A stretch of 64,000 nt of DNA from Poecilobothrus nobilitatus (lineage: Eukaryota > Arthropoda > Insecta > Diptera > Dolichopodidae): NCBI GenBank assembly GCA_947095535.1, contig OX352774.1:40068496-40132495 (forward strand), in the 5' to 3' direction. Made by a program: the position numbers and the translations under genes. The stretch's first letter is position 1; each line of letters begins with the position of its first letter. Positions 39,138-55,434 of the stretch are shown in pieces. The notes beneath the pieces were generated by a model, which was not told where the DNA came from, ran no database searches, and saw nothing but the letters and a program-made list of their open reading frames with translations.

Positions 39138-39320
39138 GGGCCAATCCTGGCTGTACTGCAATACCAGGCCAACCCGCGACAGAGGTGGAGCAAGCCCCTA
39201 GCACTCCGTCTGTTTCCAAAAATCAGGTTAACATTTGTGACTTCTTTGAAGTCTATCAGATGTTAAGCTGATAAGAACAGATACTACACTTTGATCTTAG
39301 CCATAAGGCCGAGAAGCGAT
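39138..39320 (-). ncRNA. U2: U2 spliceosomal small nuclear RNA
   Basis: The minus strand starts ATCGCTTCTCGGCCTTATGG and continues CTAAGATCAAAGTGTAGTAT, the invariant 5' end of U2, including the branch-site pairing element GTAGTA. Stem IIb is a perfect GACTTC/GAAGTC hairpin, followed by the Sm site GATTTTTGG and stem-loops III and IV ending CAGGATTGGCCC. Length is 183 nt, close to other insect U2 RNAs, and no conserved position I know is broken, so it is probably functional. The open frame at 39006-39266 on the other strand is a shadow of it. The 3' end was placed at the final GGCCC and may be off by a few bases. Confidence 0.96.
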
Positions 39321-39363
39321 AACTTTTCAATCCAATATACAAACCTTTTATATAAATTTTTAA

Positions 39364-39380
39364 GAAAATAATCTGCGAAT
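39364..39380 (-). promoter_or_regulatory. Candidate snRNA proximal sequence element (PSEA)
   Basis: ATTCGCAGATTATTTTC lies at -60 to -44 from the U2 start, where insect snRNA genes carry the PSEA. It resembles the Drosophila consensus AATTCCCAACTGGTTTT, as I remember it, at about two thirds of positions. In AT-rich sequence the match could be chance; its exact position is the better argument. Confidence 0.45.
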
Positions 39381-42300
39381 TTTATAGGTCGATAAAAAAA
39401 ATTCATACAAATTTATTTTTATTTTAAAAATATACTGTAGTCTGTTAGTGCTACATTCTACAGATACTTATCTACAATACAATATAATACAATTTATTAT
39501 GATATACATATGTATGCATACAAACATATTAGATATACTTATTTTATATTTTTGTTTTCTACAATAAAAAAAAAGAAACATTTGTGTTGTTTGTATATAT
39601 GTATTTTGTACTTAATTATATTGTATAATTTGTATTTTATATTTTGTAGTTGAAAATTGAAATTTGAATTGAAAATGTGTCTAGGTATGAATAAGTATGA
39701 GGACATCTCACACGAGGTATGCTAATAATATGGACACTGAATAGAATATAATACTATACTTAACTGTATAGGAGCTATACGTCTGTACATATTGTATAGA
39801 TAGAGTGTTTTGTATGTATGACGCATGTACATACTTATATTTTAATATTTTTATTTTGTATATTTTTTTTTATAAAAGGAGATTTTGAAAGAATATTGTT
39901 TATTAGGTACAAGAATAAAAATTTTCATAGAGTAGAGTGTGGTATTAGTATTCTTTGATGTAATCATGTAATTAATATGAATTAATGCTAAAACTGTTTT
40001 TTATTGCCGAATTATTTAATGAAACCAAAAAACAATTAAAATTATTTATTAATAAATTAATTAATTAAAAAAAAAAAAAACAAAATAAAAAAAAAATTTC
40101 AGTAGTTAATATGTATTTTAATTTCTAAATTCTAATAAAATACATACATACATACATACATATGTACATAGATACAATAATTCATACGTATGGTAACATA
40201 ACTTGGTTTAACTTTTCATCAATTTTTCAATTCATCATAATTATTATTCATTTGTGGAATAGACAGGGAAAAAGAAATTATATTGTACCTACTTATGTAT
40301 ATTTTAGGAACAATATTTTTAAGCATAGGAAGTTTAGGTATATAAATTTTCATAGGATATAAAGAAATTCTAAACTAAGTTCTTCTTGATGAACCATACA
40401 CCTTCAACCGCTTCAACCTTATTCGATACGCTTTAAGAATACAAAGTTATATTAACATTATATATCAATAAATATACATAATATGTTTTTTTATGACTAT
40501 ATACATAAATGATTTCATAAATCATAGACGTACTCATTTAGTCGTAACTCGTAATCGTAAGCATTTTATTACAAGAAAAAAAAAACTTTGTTGTACCTAA
40601 CTAGTTTTAAAATGATGGAAACTTTCTTCAAGTAAATTTATTTTAATAAAAATTAAGGAACAATAGAAAAATTGAAGATAAAGTAAAATATATGTACATA
40701 ATATTAGATACGTATTAAAGATATAGCGTGGCGGAGTAGGTATATAAAAGTTATAATAATTGTTGATTATAAAAATATCATAATTATGTATTTTTTTTCT
40801 CTCCTTTTCACTCCTACATTAAAGGAGCATTCATTTAAACATCCATCCACTGAAAATATTTGCATACCTATCTAATTTTTAAAATTTTTCCAAAAATTTG
40901 TTATTAATTATTTTTAATTTATATTAAAAGAGTTGTTTTATAAAAAAAAGTGGCGATCATCCCGTAATCTTGCACGTAAGTTTTTTTCAGAAATTTTTTC
41001 TTTTTGTGTATAAACACTTTTATTATTATTATTTTTATTATTATTATTATTTTCATTTGATTTTTTTCAAACTTAGTAGAGAATGAAAAGAGGATTCACA
41101 ATTGAGGGATGTGAAACCTTTAAACGGCAAGACAACGGAACGCCACAAAAAAATCATTTCATAATTTATTTAATATACTTAGTAGATTGTAACTTTTAAT
41201 ATCTGTAAGTTATATGTGTCAAAGAAAATTTGTTATATGTATATTTTCTTAAAATATCTCAAACCTAAAACAGTTTTAAATTTTAAATTTATATGAATAA
41301 TATACAATGTATTTATAAAATAAATATACATATGTATATAGGATGTACAAAAAAAAAAACAAAGAAAAAAAACATTGTTTTTTTTTCAAAGAAAGGAAGA
41401 AAGAAAATGTTAATGTATATACATATAGACAATAAGTAAAAATAAAATTTAAGGGGTAAAAAGAAATAAAGAAATAAACAAAAGCAATTTTTATATTGTT
41501 GACTCCTTAAAATTCTTTACCTAAAAATGTTTAAAGCAAATAATTTATGTACATGTGCATGTGCATAGACAACATTACAAGAAACATTTAACAATAATGT
41601 ATTGTTCAAGTGTTCAACCACGGCTAACGTTCAACAATTTAAAAATAAAAAATAAAAATCTTTTAAAAGCTTTTTATAACATATATACATAGGTACATAG
41701 TTTCTTTGTTATATGACATATAGACGCGATACTTATACCATTCTAAATATTAATATTTACTTACTTAGGAGGAATTAGTATGTATTTATAAACTCTGATA
41801 AGTTTTTTTTAATATTTAATTTTTTAATAATAAATGATAAATCAGACACAACATACACATACATGTATAGTGTACATATTTGATAAGATAATTTTGTTTT
41901 ATATTGATGAAAAACGTGGGAGAACACTTGCCTCTCCACATGCAATTTAAATACACGTACATGGTATATTTTATATAAATATGTCATTTGCATTTCGTAT
42001 CGTCTCTTTCGATGACTGCTGATTTTGATAATTGTATAGTAGTAGGCAATAGGTACTAAAACACTAATTATACATTCATTCATTACTTTGAAAAAAGTAT
42101 CTATTACTAATATCTGGGTTATTATTATAGAGACAAACTAGTATCTGGTGTTATTATAAAGAAAAATTAATGTTATGGTCATATTATAATATAACAACCC
42201 CCATACATATTTTGCTTGAAATTTATAAAAACACTTGTTATGTGGGTTTAAAATATTTTTTTATACCTAGTTTTTTGAATACCAACCAATTTCTAATTTA

Positions 42301-45300
42301 AGGTGACCAGTTGTTACATAAGGTCATGAGTGTATAAAAATTGCTAAAACTAAAATAAAAACAATTTTTTACTTTAATTTATAAATTTGTTTAAATTTAT
42401 TTAACTAAAAACGTTAACTAAAGTTACAGAAAATTATATTTTTGCTTTATGGATTGTACGGATTAAAGAGTTACGGTTTTACAGTTGATATAAATACCAC
42501 ACTTTTTAAGATTTTATATTTTGCGAATAATATACGTACATATGTATGTATGTATATATATATTTGTCTGAAACTGGATTTCATCTATAATATAATGCAC
42601 ATCCGTAAAGATTAAAAACATAAATCACTTATGGTTTCACTTTCACCTTCAAGATTGATAGTCCTTAATCCACTTTTTACGATATAATTTATTATACGAA
42701 GACTTTTAAAAAATGGTAAAGGCGAGATTGTTCAAAAATTAGAAAATTGTTTTTAGATAATTTATAATAATATAATACACAAAACACATATATAAATACA
42801 TAGGTACTAGGGGCCCTGTAGCTGGTGTGTAAGTATATTTTACGGTGATATCTAAATTACAAAAAAATCATATGAGATAGAAAACTTCTTTATTCCAAAA
42901 GAAAACAAAACAAATCATGATTTTAAACATATGTACATATGTATGTTACTATATTATGGTTAATGTAGATTTTGTAATAGATAATCGTCTCCAAATATGT
43001 ACTTATATTCAAAACTTACGGAATTTCATAATACGTAGTGTGTGGCTAAAAACTACTAAATAATAAATATAGATATTTACAGATTTTTTTTTAAATAAAT
43101 AATGTTGTCAATTTAAAATTATTTTCAGAATAACTTTTGTTAGCGTAGAGCCATGAGAGTATAGTTTTCTTAACAACTGGGTAATTTTCGTGATATACTA
43201 TGCAATATACATTAGTTTTATGATGACTGTTTTTTAAAAATTCATTAGTTGATAATTACAATAGTGAAGTTAATTGTTATTCATTTTAAAGGGTCAGCTA
43301 CTATTTAACAAATTCTTTTCATAGGCCCTGTCAAATGACTACAACTTCTAATATAATTTAATATCAATGGACAATGGTTTAAAAAAGTCTCATATTAATT
43401 TTTTTTAGGTAGTTTTTATTAAATTTATCAAACCTATATTCTCGAGAGTTGTTAAACGTAGTTTAGTTGTGTCATTATAGACAAATATAGAATAAAAATG
43501 AAAATTATTTTACGAACACTTGTAATTTCAGGTAGTAGTTCAGGTTATGTCAATAAAGGAACATGTTTTAAAAAAGGCGTACATAGTCAGAACAATAGAA
43601 ATTTATAGATGGATAATGTTGTTTTCATCAAATATTCAAACTTTTTTTTTTTTTATTTCAACATACGAATTAAAATTCTAATCTAATATTAAATATCTAG
43701 GTACATTTATGTTTTATATACTTAAATTTGAAGTCTATAGAAAGCCAAAAACCCTAAATTTAATGATATCTTTTAATCATATAAACCATATAAATAATGT
43801 AGATCTTGTCTTTAAATTATCTAAACCCTACATGTATGCTCTTTATATAGATATTTATTATTTATTTATATTACAAATCATGTACGATATTTTATTGCAG
43901 GTTAATAGCGAAACGATTTCAGACGTCAAATTTTTAAAAATAGATACTAATAATATCTAAACTATATTTACATATATTTTTTTACTAAAAATAATTTTTT
44001 CATGAGAAACTAATGATTTTAGCTGGTTTTAGGTTTTAGTTAAGTAATTCAAATTTTAAGTATTTCAAAAAATAAATTCATTATTAAATTCTTAAACTGG
44101 AAATTAAGATTTTAATTCATTTAAATTTTTAAAAAAGTATCGATCTTTTCTTTTACTTAGCACTTAGCGCACAATATACTTTTTTTTCCTACAATGCGAT
44201 TGTTTTGTGTATTATTTTATCTATTATCTATATCGTTTATCTATTCTCATACATCAAAATCGCAATCACAATGATTTTTCAATTTAAATTCATTTTCTTT
44301 TTTAATTTTAAGGATATTTGGGTAACATTTTCCCTTTAATTTATTTTTTATTTAGTTTGAATTCCGAAATTCTTTATTTTTCTTTATTTCTTAATTTTAA
44401 GGATATTTTATATTTGACGGATTGTGGAATGAAGTCTTTAAACGACAATACAGTAAAACAATACGATAAAATCAATATTGTATATTTTAAATGTATAAAT
44501 GTATTATGTACTTAGTGTTTACTTTTAATATTTGCGAGTTATATACCATATAACAAATTAAAATTCTCATTTATCTAAATTTTTATTTATATCTATTTTT
44601 TTTCAGAAAATGATTTGATACGTCGTTTTATTTTTAATATAATTTTTATTAACAGTGTCAATTTATAACAAAAAACCCTAAAGAAAATCAAAAGAAGTTA
44701 TTACATTTGTCATTATTTAAGTTAGCAGAATTTTATTTACCAAACTCATTCTACTGTCTCCATCAGCATAGAAAACTTTTTTTTTTATTCAAAGGAATAT
44801 TAAAAAATATTGTGTATAATATATTAGGAACTAAACCCTTTAAAATATTAATAGAGTAAAAATTTACTTAAAAACTTATCTTTTAATTGAATTATGGGAA
44901 AAAGGAAATTAAAAAATTAAAAAATTAAAAAGAAATTAATTTTAATAATACGCATTTTTATACATATATATGTTTTTATTTTGTTTCATGTTTTTTTTTT
45001 TTCTTTTTAGTAACAATTATTAAAAATATGTTTTATACAATTACGTTTTTTTCACATTTTGGAATTTTTTCCATTATTAGTTTTTATTTTAATTTTTTTT
45101 TTTTTTTTGCATTTTGTAAATATATAAATTTATGTATATATATAATTGTATTTTAAAATATATATATTTATTATTCATATACATTAAATATATATTTAAA
45201 AATATATTTAATTAAAAAAAAAAAAAAAATACATAAAATTTATTTTGTATATTTTAAAAACAATTTATCAAAATTTTTAAACGTAATTAAAATTACTATG

Positions 45301-47292
45301 ATATCATAAATGGTCGGCATATAGTCTATATAATATAGTCAGTAAACAATGCAAGTGATAATTTATTGATAAAATATATATATTTTACTTTTAATATATT
45401 ATATATATAAATATATTTTTGTTTTTAATTATCAAGTATAATAAAAAATAATATTTACTTTAAATTTAATTAATTTTTTAACTTTTGATCTATAAACAAA
45501 TAAAGATGTTTTTCTCTTATTCGAAATTAAACAGTTTTAAATTTTTTTATTTAATTTATTTAAAATGTATTAAATTTATATTGATGATTTGATTAATAGT
45601 TTACAATATATATTTTTACAAATTCCAAAAATCTTTATGTATAGCTGCAAAAAAAACGTATTAATTTAGTTGACACAAAAATGTTAGTCTTATATATTAT
45701 TTTTAATACTTGATAAAATAATTTATTATAAATTTAAAATAAAATTGTTTTTATCACATGCATTGATCATAATTATTAATTACATTTAGTTTAAATTATT
45801 AATTTTTTTTTTTTTAATAAATTATTGAAACTTTTGTTTCTTTTTGTTTTTTCTTTGAACAAAATTATTATAGTTCTTCAGAAAATAGATAAATTTTTTT
45901 TTATATTTGTAAAAATAATCTGGGTTTTTCTTTTAATGCAATCGTTTGTTTGATTTGTTAAAAATTCTCCAGGAGCTTGTTAGTTATAAATTGCTTTTAT
46001 GTTAAATTTAATAATGGAAATTAAAACTGATTTCGAAATGTATGAATTTTAATTGTGAATTAAGAATAAAAATGTATAAAAAAATATTTTAATCTCAGTG
46101 CAACAATGGAATGAATTAAATACAATACTTTTTACATTATCAAAATAATTATTTGTCTTTAATAAATTTTTAACTTTTATTAAATAAAACGAAATTATAC
46201 TTAATATTTACTATTTTCCAATTTAAAATCAATTTTTTATACAATAACTGAAATATTAAACAATATTTCAGCCAAAATGATAATTTTTATATTTTTCTGT
46301 TAAATATGCTTTCTTAGACCGTTTAGACAATTATTTTTTCTTATGTTTAGCGATTATAATTTTTGATAGATTTTAATTATATTTAATGAAATACAAAATT
46401 TTTTTTTTTAAATGATAATGTATAAAAAATTTAAAATGATTTTTATAAAAATTGTTTTTAAAAACATTTTTGAACTATTAAAAAAAAAAAATGTTATAAA
46501 TTAAATCTCTAAATAAATTAAATGAACGATTTATTTTATTTTTTGAGTAGATAAAATCATTTTGTGCAGGCGTAGATAAAAAAAAAAAACAAAAAACATT
46601 TTCTAAATATAATTGAAATGAGTTCAATTTTTTCAATTAACGAAGAGAGAAACTGAAGAAATTTTCTAGATTATAACAAACTTAAAAAAATTTATTAATG
46701 CATTCATAATTACATCATGGTTTGCAAAAATTTTTTCTTAATATAAGAATAAAGCTCAATTTTTTTTTTTTTAGTTTTGACAATTTGATAACTTTTTAAA
46801 TAAATTTATGAAAAGATAATGTAATATTACAAAAATTTTTAAAAGATATATATATAATAATATATTAATAATTGTGCTCGAAATGTTAAAAAAAAATTTA
46901 GCATAGTAAAATAAAAAAATATATTTATAGTATTCTAGATTTTCAATACGGCGTTTTATTCACAAGAATACGATAGATTTTTGAAAACTCTTCACACTCA
47001 ATAAAATATTTAATCAATCCACTTCAAAATGTACATTTTCAAGTTCAAAACAAAAACAAAATACTAGAATACTGTAAATAATTTTGATGTAATTTATTTT
47101 ATTCGTCCTAAAATAGCTCTTTTCTTATTTTTGTAAATTTAAAGTAATATTATCCATTTTTAAAATAGTTGTTTTTACATAAATATAACACTGTAAAATT
47201 AATTTTTTTTTTGTTCGTTTTCTAGTCAGTTTTTTTTTTATTTTTATTTTGTTAAAATGTAATCTTAATATTAGTTATTAGGTAATTGCCAT
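39381..47292. other. 8-kb gene-poor AT-rich region
   Basis: No convincing exon, tRNA or element end was found. It contains many ACATACATATGTA-type microsatellites, a TAT/TTA trinucleotide run at 41020-41055 and long A/T runs. The part next to 47292 should be the 3' UTR of the Galpha-i gene. Confidence 0.45.
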
Positions 47293-51158
<3,866 letters not shown>

Positions 51159-54100
51159 TTTTTTCTTTTATATATTAACTATGTTATTATTAAAAAAACA
51201 ACACTTTTATATTAAATTACAACTAAATGATAATATATTTCACTTGTTTCACTAAATAAATAAATTTTTAATAAATAATTTATTATAAAAACATGAAAAA
51301 AAAAGTATTTTAAATTCGTTACAACGTGAATCATTCACGATTCGCGGCAGCATCGAATAAACTAAAAAAGACAACAAGTATATTCTGGAGACTTTTTTTT
51401 ATGTTTTTTTATTTTTCGTTTTTCTTGGAACATTCTACAAAAATAAAAATTGTGAATTTCAACTGTCAAAGTTGGAAAATAAGTAAATTAATAATTCACA
51501 ATTTTCAAAATAAAATTCACTATAATTAGAACTTTTTTTCAGGTCAAATATTTTTGGTTTTAACATATGAAAATTATTTACTTATACTTATTATAGTTTC
51601 TCAGTAGTTCTAATCTAAAAAAAAACAAGAGAAATATTTATCTATTCGTTTTTAAAAAAAAATTAGAATTAAATTCACTTGGCTAAATATTTTTTTTTGA
51701 AAATCTTTACTTGAAAATATTGCCTAAGCAACAAAATGAAGTTTGCTCTCTTATAAAAAAATAAATAATTGTCGCTAAGTACACTATAACTGCTATGAGT
51801 CAAAAAATGAAAAAGTTGCATAAAAATGAAAAAAATATTTATATGCATTTGGTTACTCACCATAATTATAAAAACATCAGAATAATCAGACATATTATTG
51901 ATTTGTTATAAGTATTTTTAAAATAAGTATATGAATATTTTTTAAACTAAAAATGCCTTTTAGATAGGCATTAAGTGTTTTTTTTTACATCAGATCATAG
52001 ATCTGGACACACTCTAAGCAGAGTATGTACAGAGTACGCTCAAAGCGCCAAGATTTACGATAAACACGATTTGAATAAACTGCCATTTTTATTTTTAAAC
52101 ACCCATTTCTAATTATTTTTATAACCAAGTATTTAATAATAAAAACAAAAAATTTTAGAAAATTAAAAACAAAAATTAACAAAAAAACAATGAATGAATC
52201 AAAAATTAAAAATGGATACTGAAAGAAAATATCTAAACAAAACAATTTGACGTTTATTTTACAAGTAAAATCTTAGAACGTCAAAATGTATTAAGAGTTA
52301 TTTTGCTCAACCGTACTCGAAATATTTGTACTGACTACTAAGCATGTAGAGCGTGATCTGAGTGCACTCTGATTTAAAAAAAAACAAGAATCACCAGTCA
52401 CACACAAGTCACAGCAAGCAATTTTGAGCGCTCAAGAGAAAAAAAAAAACATTATTTTTATTTTGACAGTTCATGCACTGCCCTAATTTAAAAAAAAACC
52501 GCCTATTTATTTGTGAACTTTAAAATTATATTTCATATGTAGTTCAATTATCATATCATCGATTTTTAAATTGTGAACATCGCTGTAAAACGGCGTAAAG
52601 ATTACAGAACAAACGCGGTGTATATGCGGGCGAGCTTGACTTAAGCATAAAAAATTTTTATGTATTATTTTTAATATATTTTGAATAAATGCATTTTTAA
52701 CAAGATTTCTTAAAAATTTACCACTAATAGATAATTATATATACTTCTGGATTTTTTATTTTATTTTTTGTATTGTGAATTAAAATTACTTGATACACAC
52801 AGATGTTCAAATTCAAGATGATGTTGACTGACAGGTGTATGTAACGGTTTATTTTAAATTTAAAAACAAATATTTCATTCACTATAGTAGAAAATGTCTA
52901 CAGCGAATTCACAATTATCATTTGACTTAATTGCTTTGATTGTTGAAACTTGAAACTTAAATCGAATGTGATGTGAATATGTGATGTTGAATGTTGAATG
53001 TTGAATTTTGAGTATGTTTGTAAGCTCTTTAGCTCTGCATTCCCTATATGTCATGAAATCGATATCGAACTAAAGTAAAATAAGCTTAATTTATTATTAA
53101 AAGAATACAAACAAATTGTATTTTGTATAATATTAATATCATATAAAAATAAATGGAGATTTAGGATTTTTTTTGTAGTTCTTTTGGTATATTTATTATT
53201 TAAATTTAGCGAGTTCTTAAACATAATTAAGCCCATTATTTCATATTAACTAGATTTTCACAATATGTATATTTTTTCTTCAAATTAGTATGCAAATGAT
53301 TTAAAGTCCAAAAGGAACATAATTTTCGTTAATTCGTTTATTCAAACTCTAATTGAAAATCGCAGGATTTTAATTACTGCAATTTAAAAAAAATGTTGAA
53401 AAAGCGAAGCAGATTCTTTTAACATTTCTTATGTTGCTTATGTACATATGTACATACATATGTATGTACATATGTCAATAGTAATAATGGGAGCGGAGCT
53501 AATAACAATTAAAATGTACATCTTGTATAAATGTGTAAATGTTACAACACAAAAAATTAAAAATTATTAAAAAATCAAATACAAATAAAATAAATAAAGA
53601 TAATTTAAAACTTGAGGACACAATTATTTTTATGTGTATAAATTAGGTTACCTAAGAAATGTACGAATGAAATTGATCTCGTTTTTTAAAAATTTATTTT
53701 AAATTTATTAAAAATAATTATAACAAAACTTAAACGAGATATCCTTTATACACATACATATGTACATAAAATGGACCTCTTGTAAAAAATAAAAATTTAT
53801 GGAGATTCATAATAAACAATAACAAATAATGGAGAAAAAATTTTGAAAAATCAAGTCACACTTTCGTCAATTTAAGGTAACCCTTTATTATTAAGGACGC
53901 TGTTAACAGATATAAAAATATAATGTCGGAGCTTTAATTTTTGTATATTACTTCAAAAAAAAATTGGAAAGAGATTCAAGATATATATGTGTTTCAAAAT
54001 AGGGAATTTTCAGTGTATATTCTAAAATTAAACATACATATGTATGTATGTATGAATATTCTAAAATGACTCATATCTACTTATTTCCAAAAATCTAACC

Positions 54101-54849
54101 CCTCTCAATTTCAAGTTTCTAATTTGAAAAATATAATATAAAATTGGAAAGCTTATAAAATTAGCTTGACATTTGGCGTTTCCAAATAGATAATAATATG
54201 TATCTTATATAACTTGTGTTATAACAATTTAAACAGGGGCTTTTTGGAACTTTGGACAGCTGTTTGGTGTTTTAGTGGATTACAGAAAAAAATTGTTCCA
54301 CAATATTAATTTTTTTGCGTTGTTTATCCGTATAATTGAAACTTCATTGCTCTATTATCAAATGGTGTGGAAGTTTTGTAAATACTTGTCAGACAGACAG
54401 ATAGATAGTGTCAAACTAATAGGCATATTTTTTCAAATTTTTTTTGAAAATGTGCTAAAAACGAAATTTTTAGAGAAGTATATTGTATTTCGGAAACCTC
54501 ATGTGCAAAATCTATTGGTACATCAACCGGAAAGACGAAATTCGGAAGTTCGTAAAGTGATTTGCAAAATTTTAAGAATTATATTTACCGACTTCTCAAA
54601 TCGACATTTTGAAAAATTATGTAAAAAAGGGATTTTGAAAAATGGGATTTTAATGAACTAGGTATAAGATTTAATCTAATCTTAAAAAAAAAGAAGAAGA
54701 AATTTAAATAAAACGGAATTAATAAATAAATAAAATCATTCGTATAGCGTTTTAAATTTACAATTTTTCAGAAGTTGGGAAAATTCGGATAAATCATAGT
54801 TTCACAATAGCATGGACCATGGCTGCCTTATCACACTTTTGTACTTTCT
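51159..54849. other. Upstream region of Galpha-i
   Basis: 3.7 kb with no recognised coding exon. It should hold the Galpha-i promoter and perhaps 5' non-coding exons. A small CpG-richer patch lies at 52585-52640. An open frame of 128 codons at 54275-54661 is discussed separately. Confidence 0.45.
54275..54661 (+). other. Open reading frame of 128 codons, doubtful gene
   Basis: This is the longest unexplained open frame in the window. The product starts MDYRKKLFHNINFFALFIRI and is basic and Phe/Ile/Lys-rich, with no motif I know. The segment has a slightly higher GC content than its surroundings and imperfectly repeated GGGATTTTGAAAAATGGGAT near its end. It may be part of an unknown interspersed repeat; a real gene is less likely. 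Confidence 0.2.
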
Positions 54850-55434
54850 TAAAGTGACCATGTATTTTATGTTGAAATCCGGGACAAGTTCAAATAAATA
54901 TAAAGAAAAGTTTAACGCATTCTTCAGGACATAATTTTCTTAGTTTATTTAATTGTTCCGAATTAAAATATCATAGATTTTTCATTTTATTAATTTAATT
55001 AATATCAAAAATAAAAAAAAAATTAAGAAAAAAATAAAATTATTATTACAAGAAATAAACTTTATAAAAATAAACTAATAATAATATTGCATAAATTTAA
55101 ACTTTTCAATTTTGTTTAGTGCACTTCAACTTTTTAAACTGAAATAGCAATTATAGAAATAGATTTTTTTAAATAGCAAAGTGAATTCGCTAAAAACTCA
55201 TGACATACTTGAATTGAAATAGTTGAATTTTTGAATTTAAATAATTGTTGCCAGTTAAACCAAATCAGTGTTATTTAATTGGAAAAGTTAGTTTACAAAT
55301 AATAAGGTAAGGTAGGAGAGCAATAATAAGGTAAGATATACAATACGGGACACTTTCCGGGACAATTTTCAATGCAGGATATACGATATAAATCCGGGAA
55401 CGTCCCTCATAATCCGGGACGTCTGGTCACTTTA
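54850..55434. mobile_element. hAT-like non-autonomous DNA element (MITE)
   Basis: The ends are inverted repeats TAAAGTGACCA (left 54850-54860, right 55424-55434) flanked by a perfect 8-bp direct repeat TACTTTCT at 54842-54849 and 55435-55442. An 8-bp target duplication is the hAT hallmark. Inside the ends, AATCCGGGACAA, GTCCCGGA and GGGACGTCCC-type subterminal motifs recur in both orientations. At 585 bp with no transposase frame it is non-autonomous. Confidence 0.8.

Noticed and set aside
39006..39266. 86-codon open frame on the plus strand
   Set aside because: Most of it is the antisense of the U2 snRNA gene.
51976..52385. Possible inverted ends around ATCAGA near the Galpha-i upstream region
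   Set aside because: Only about six to ten bases match and no target duplication was found; too weak in AT-rich sequence.
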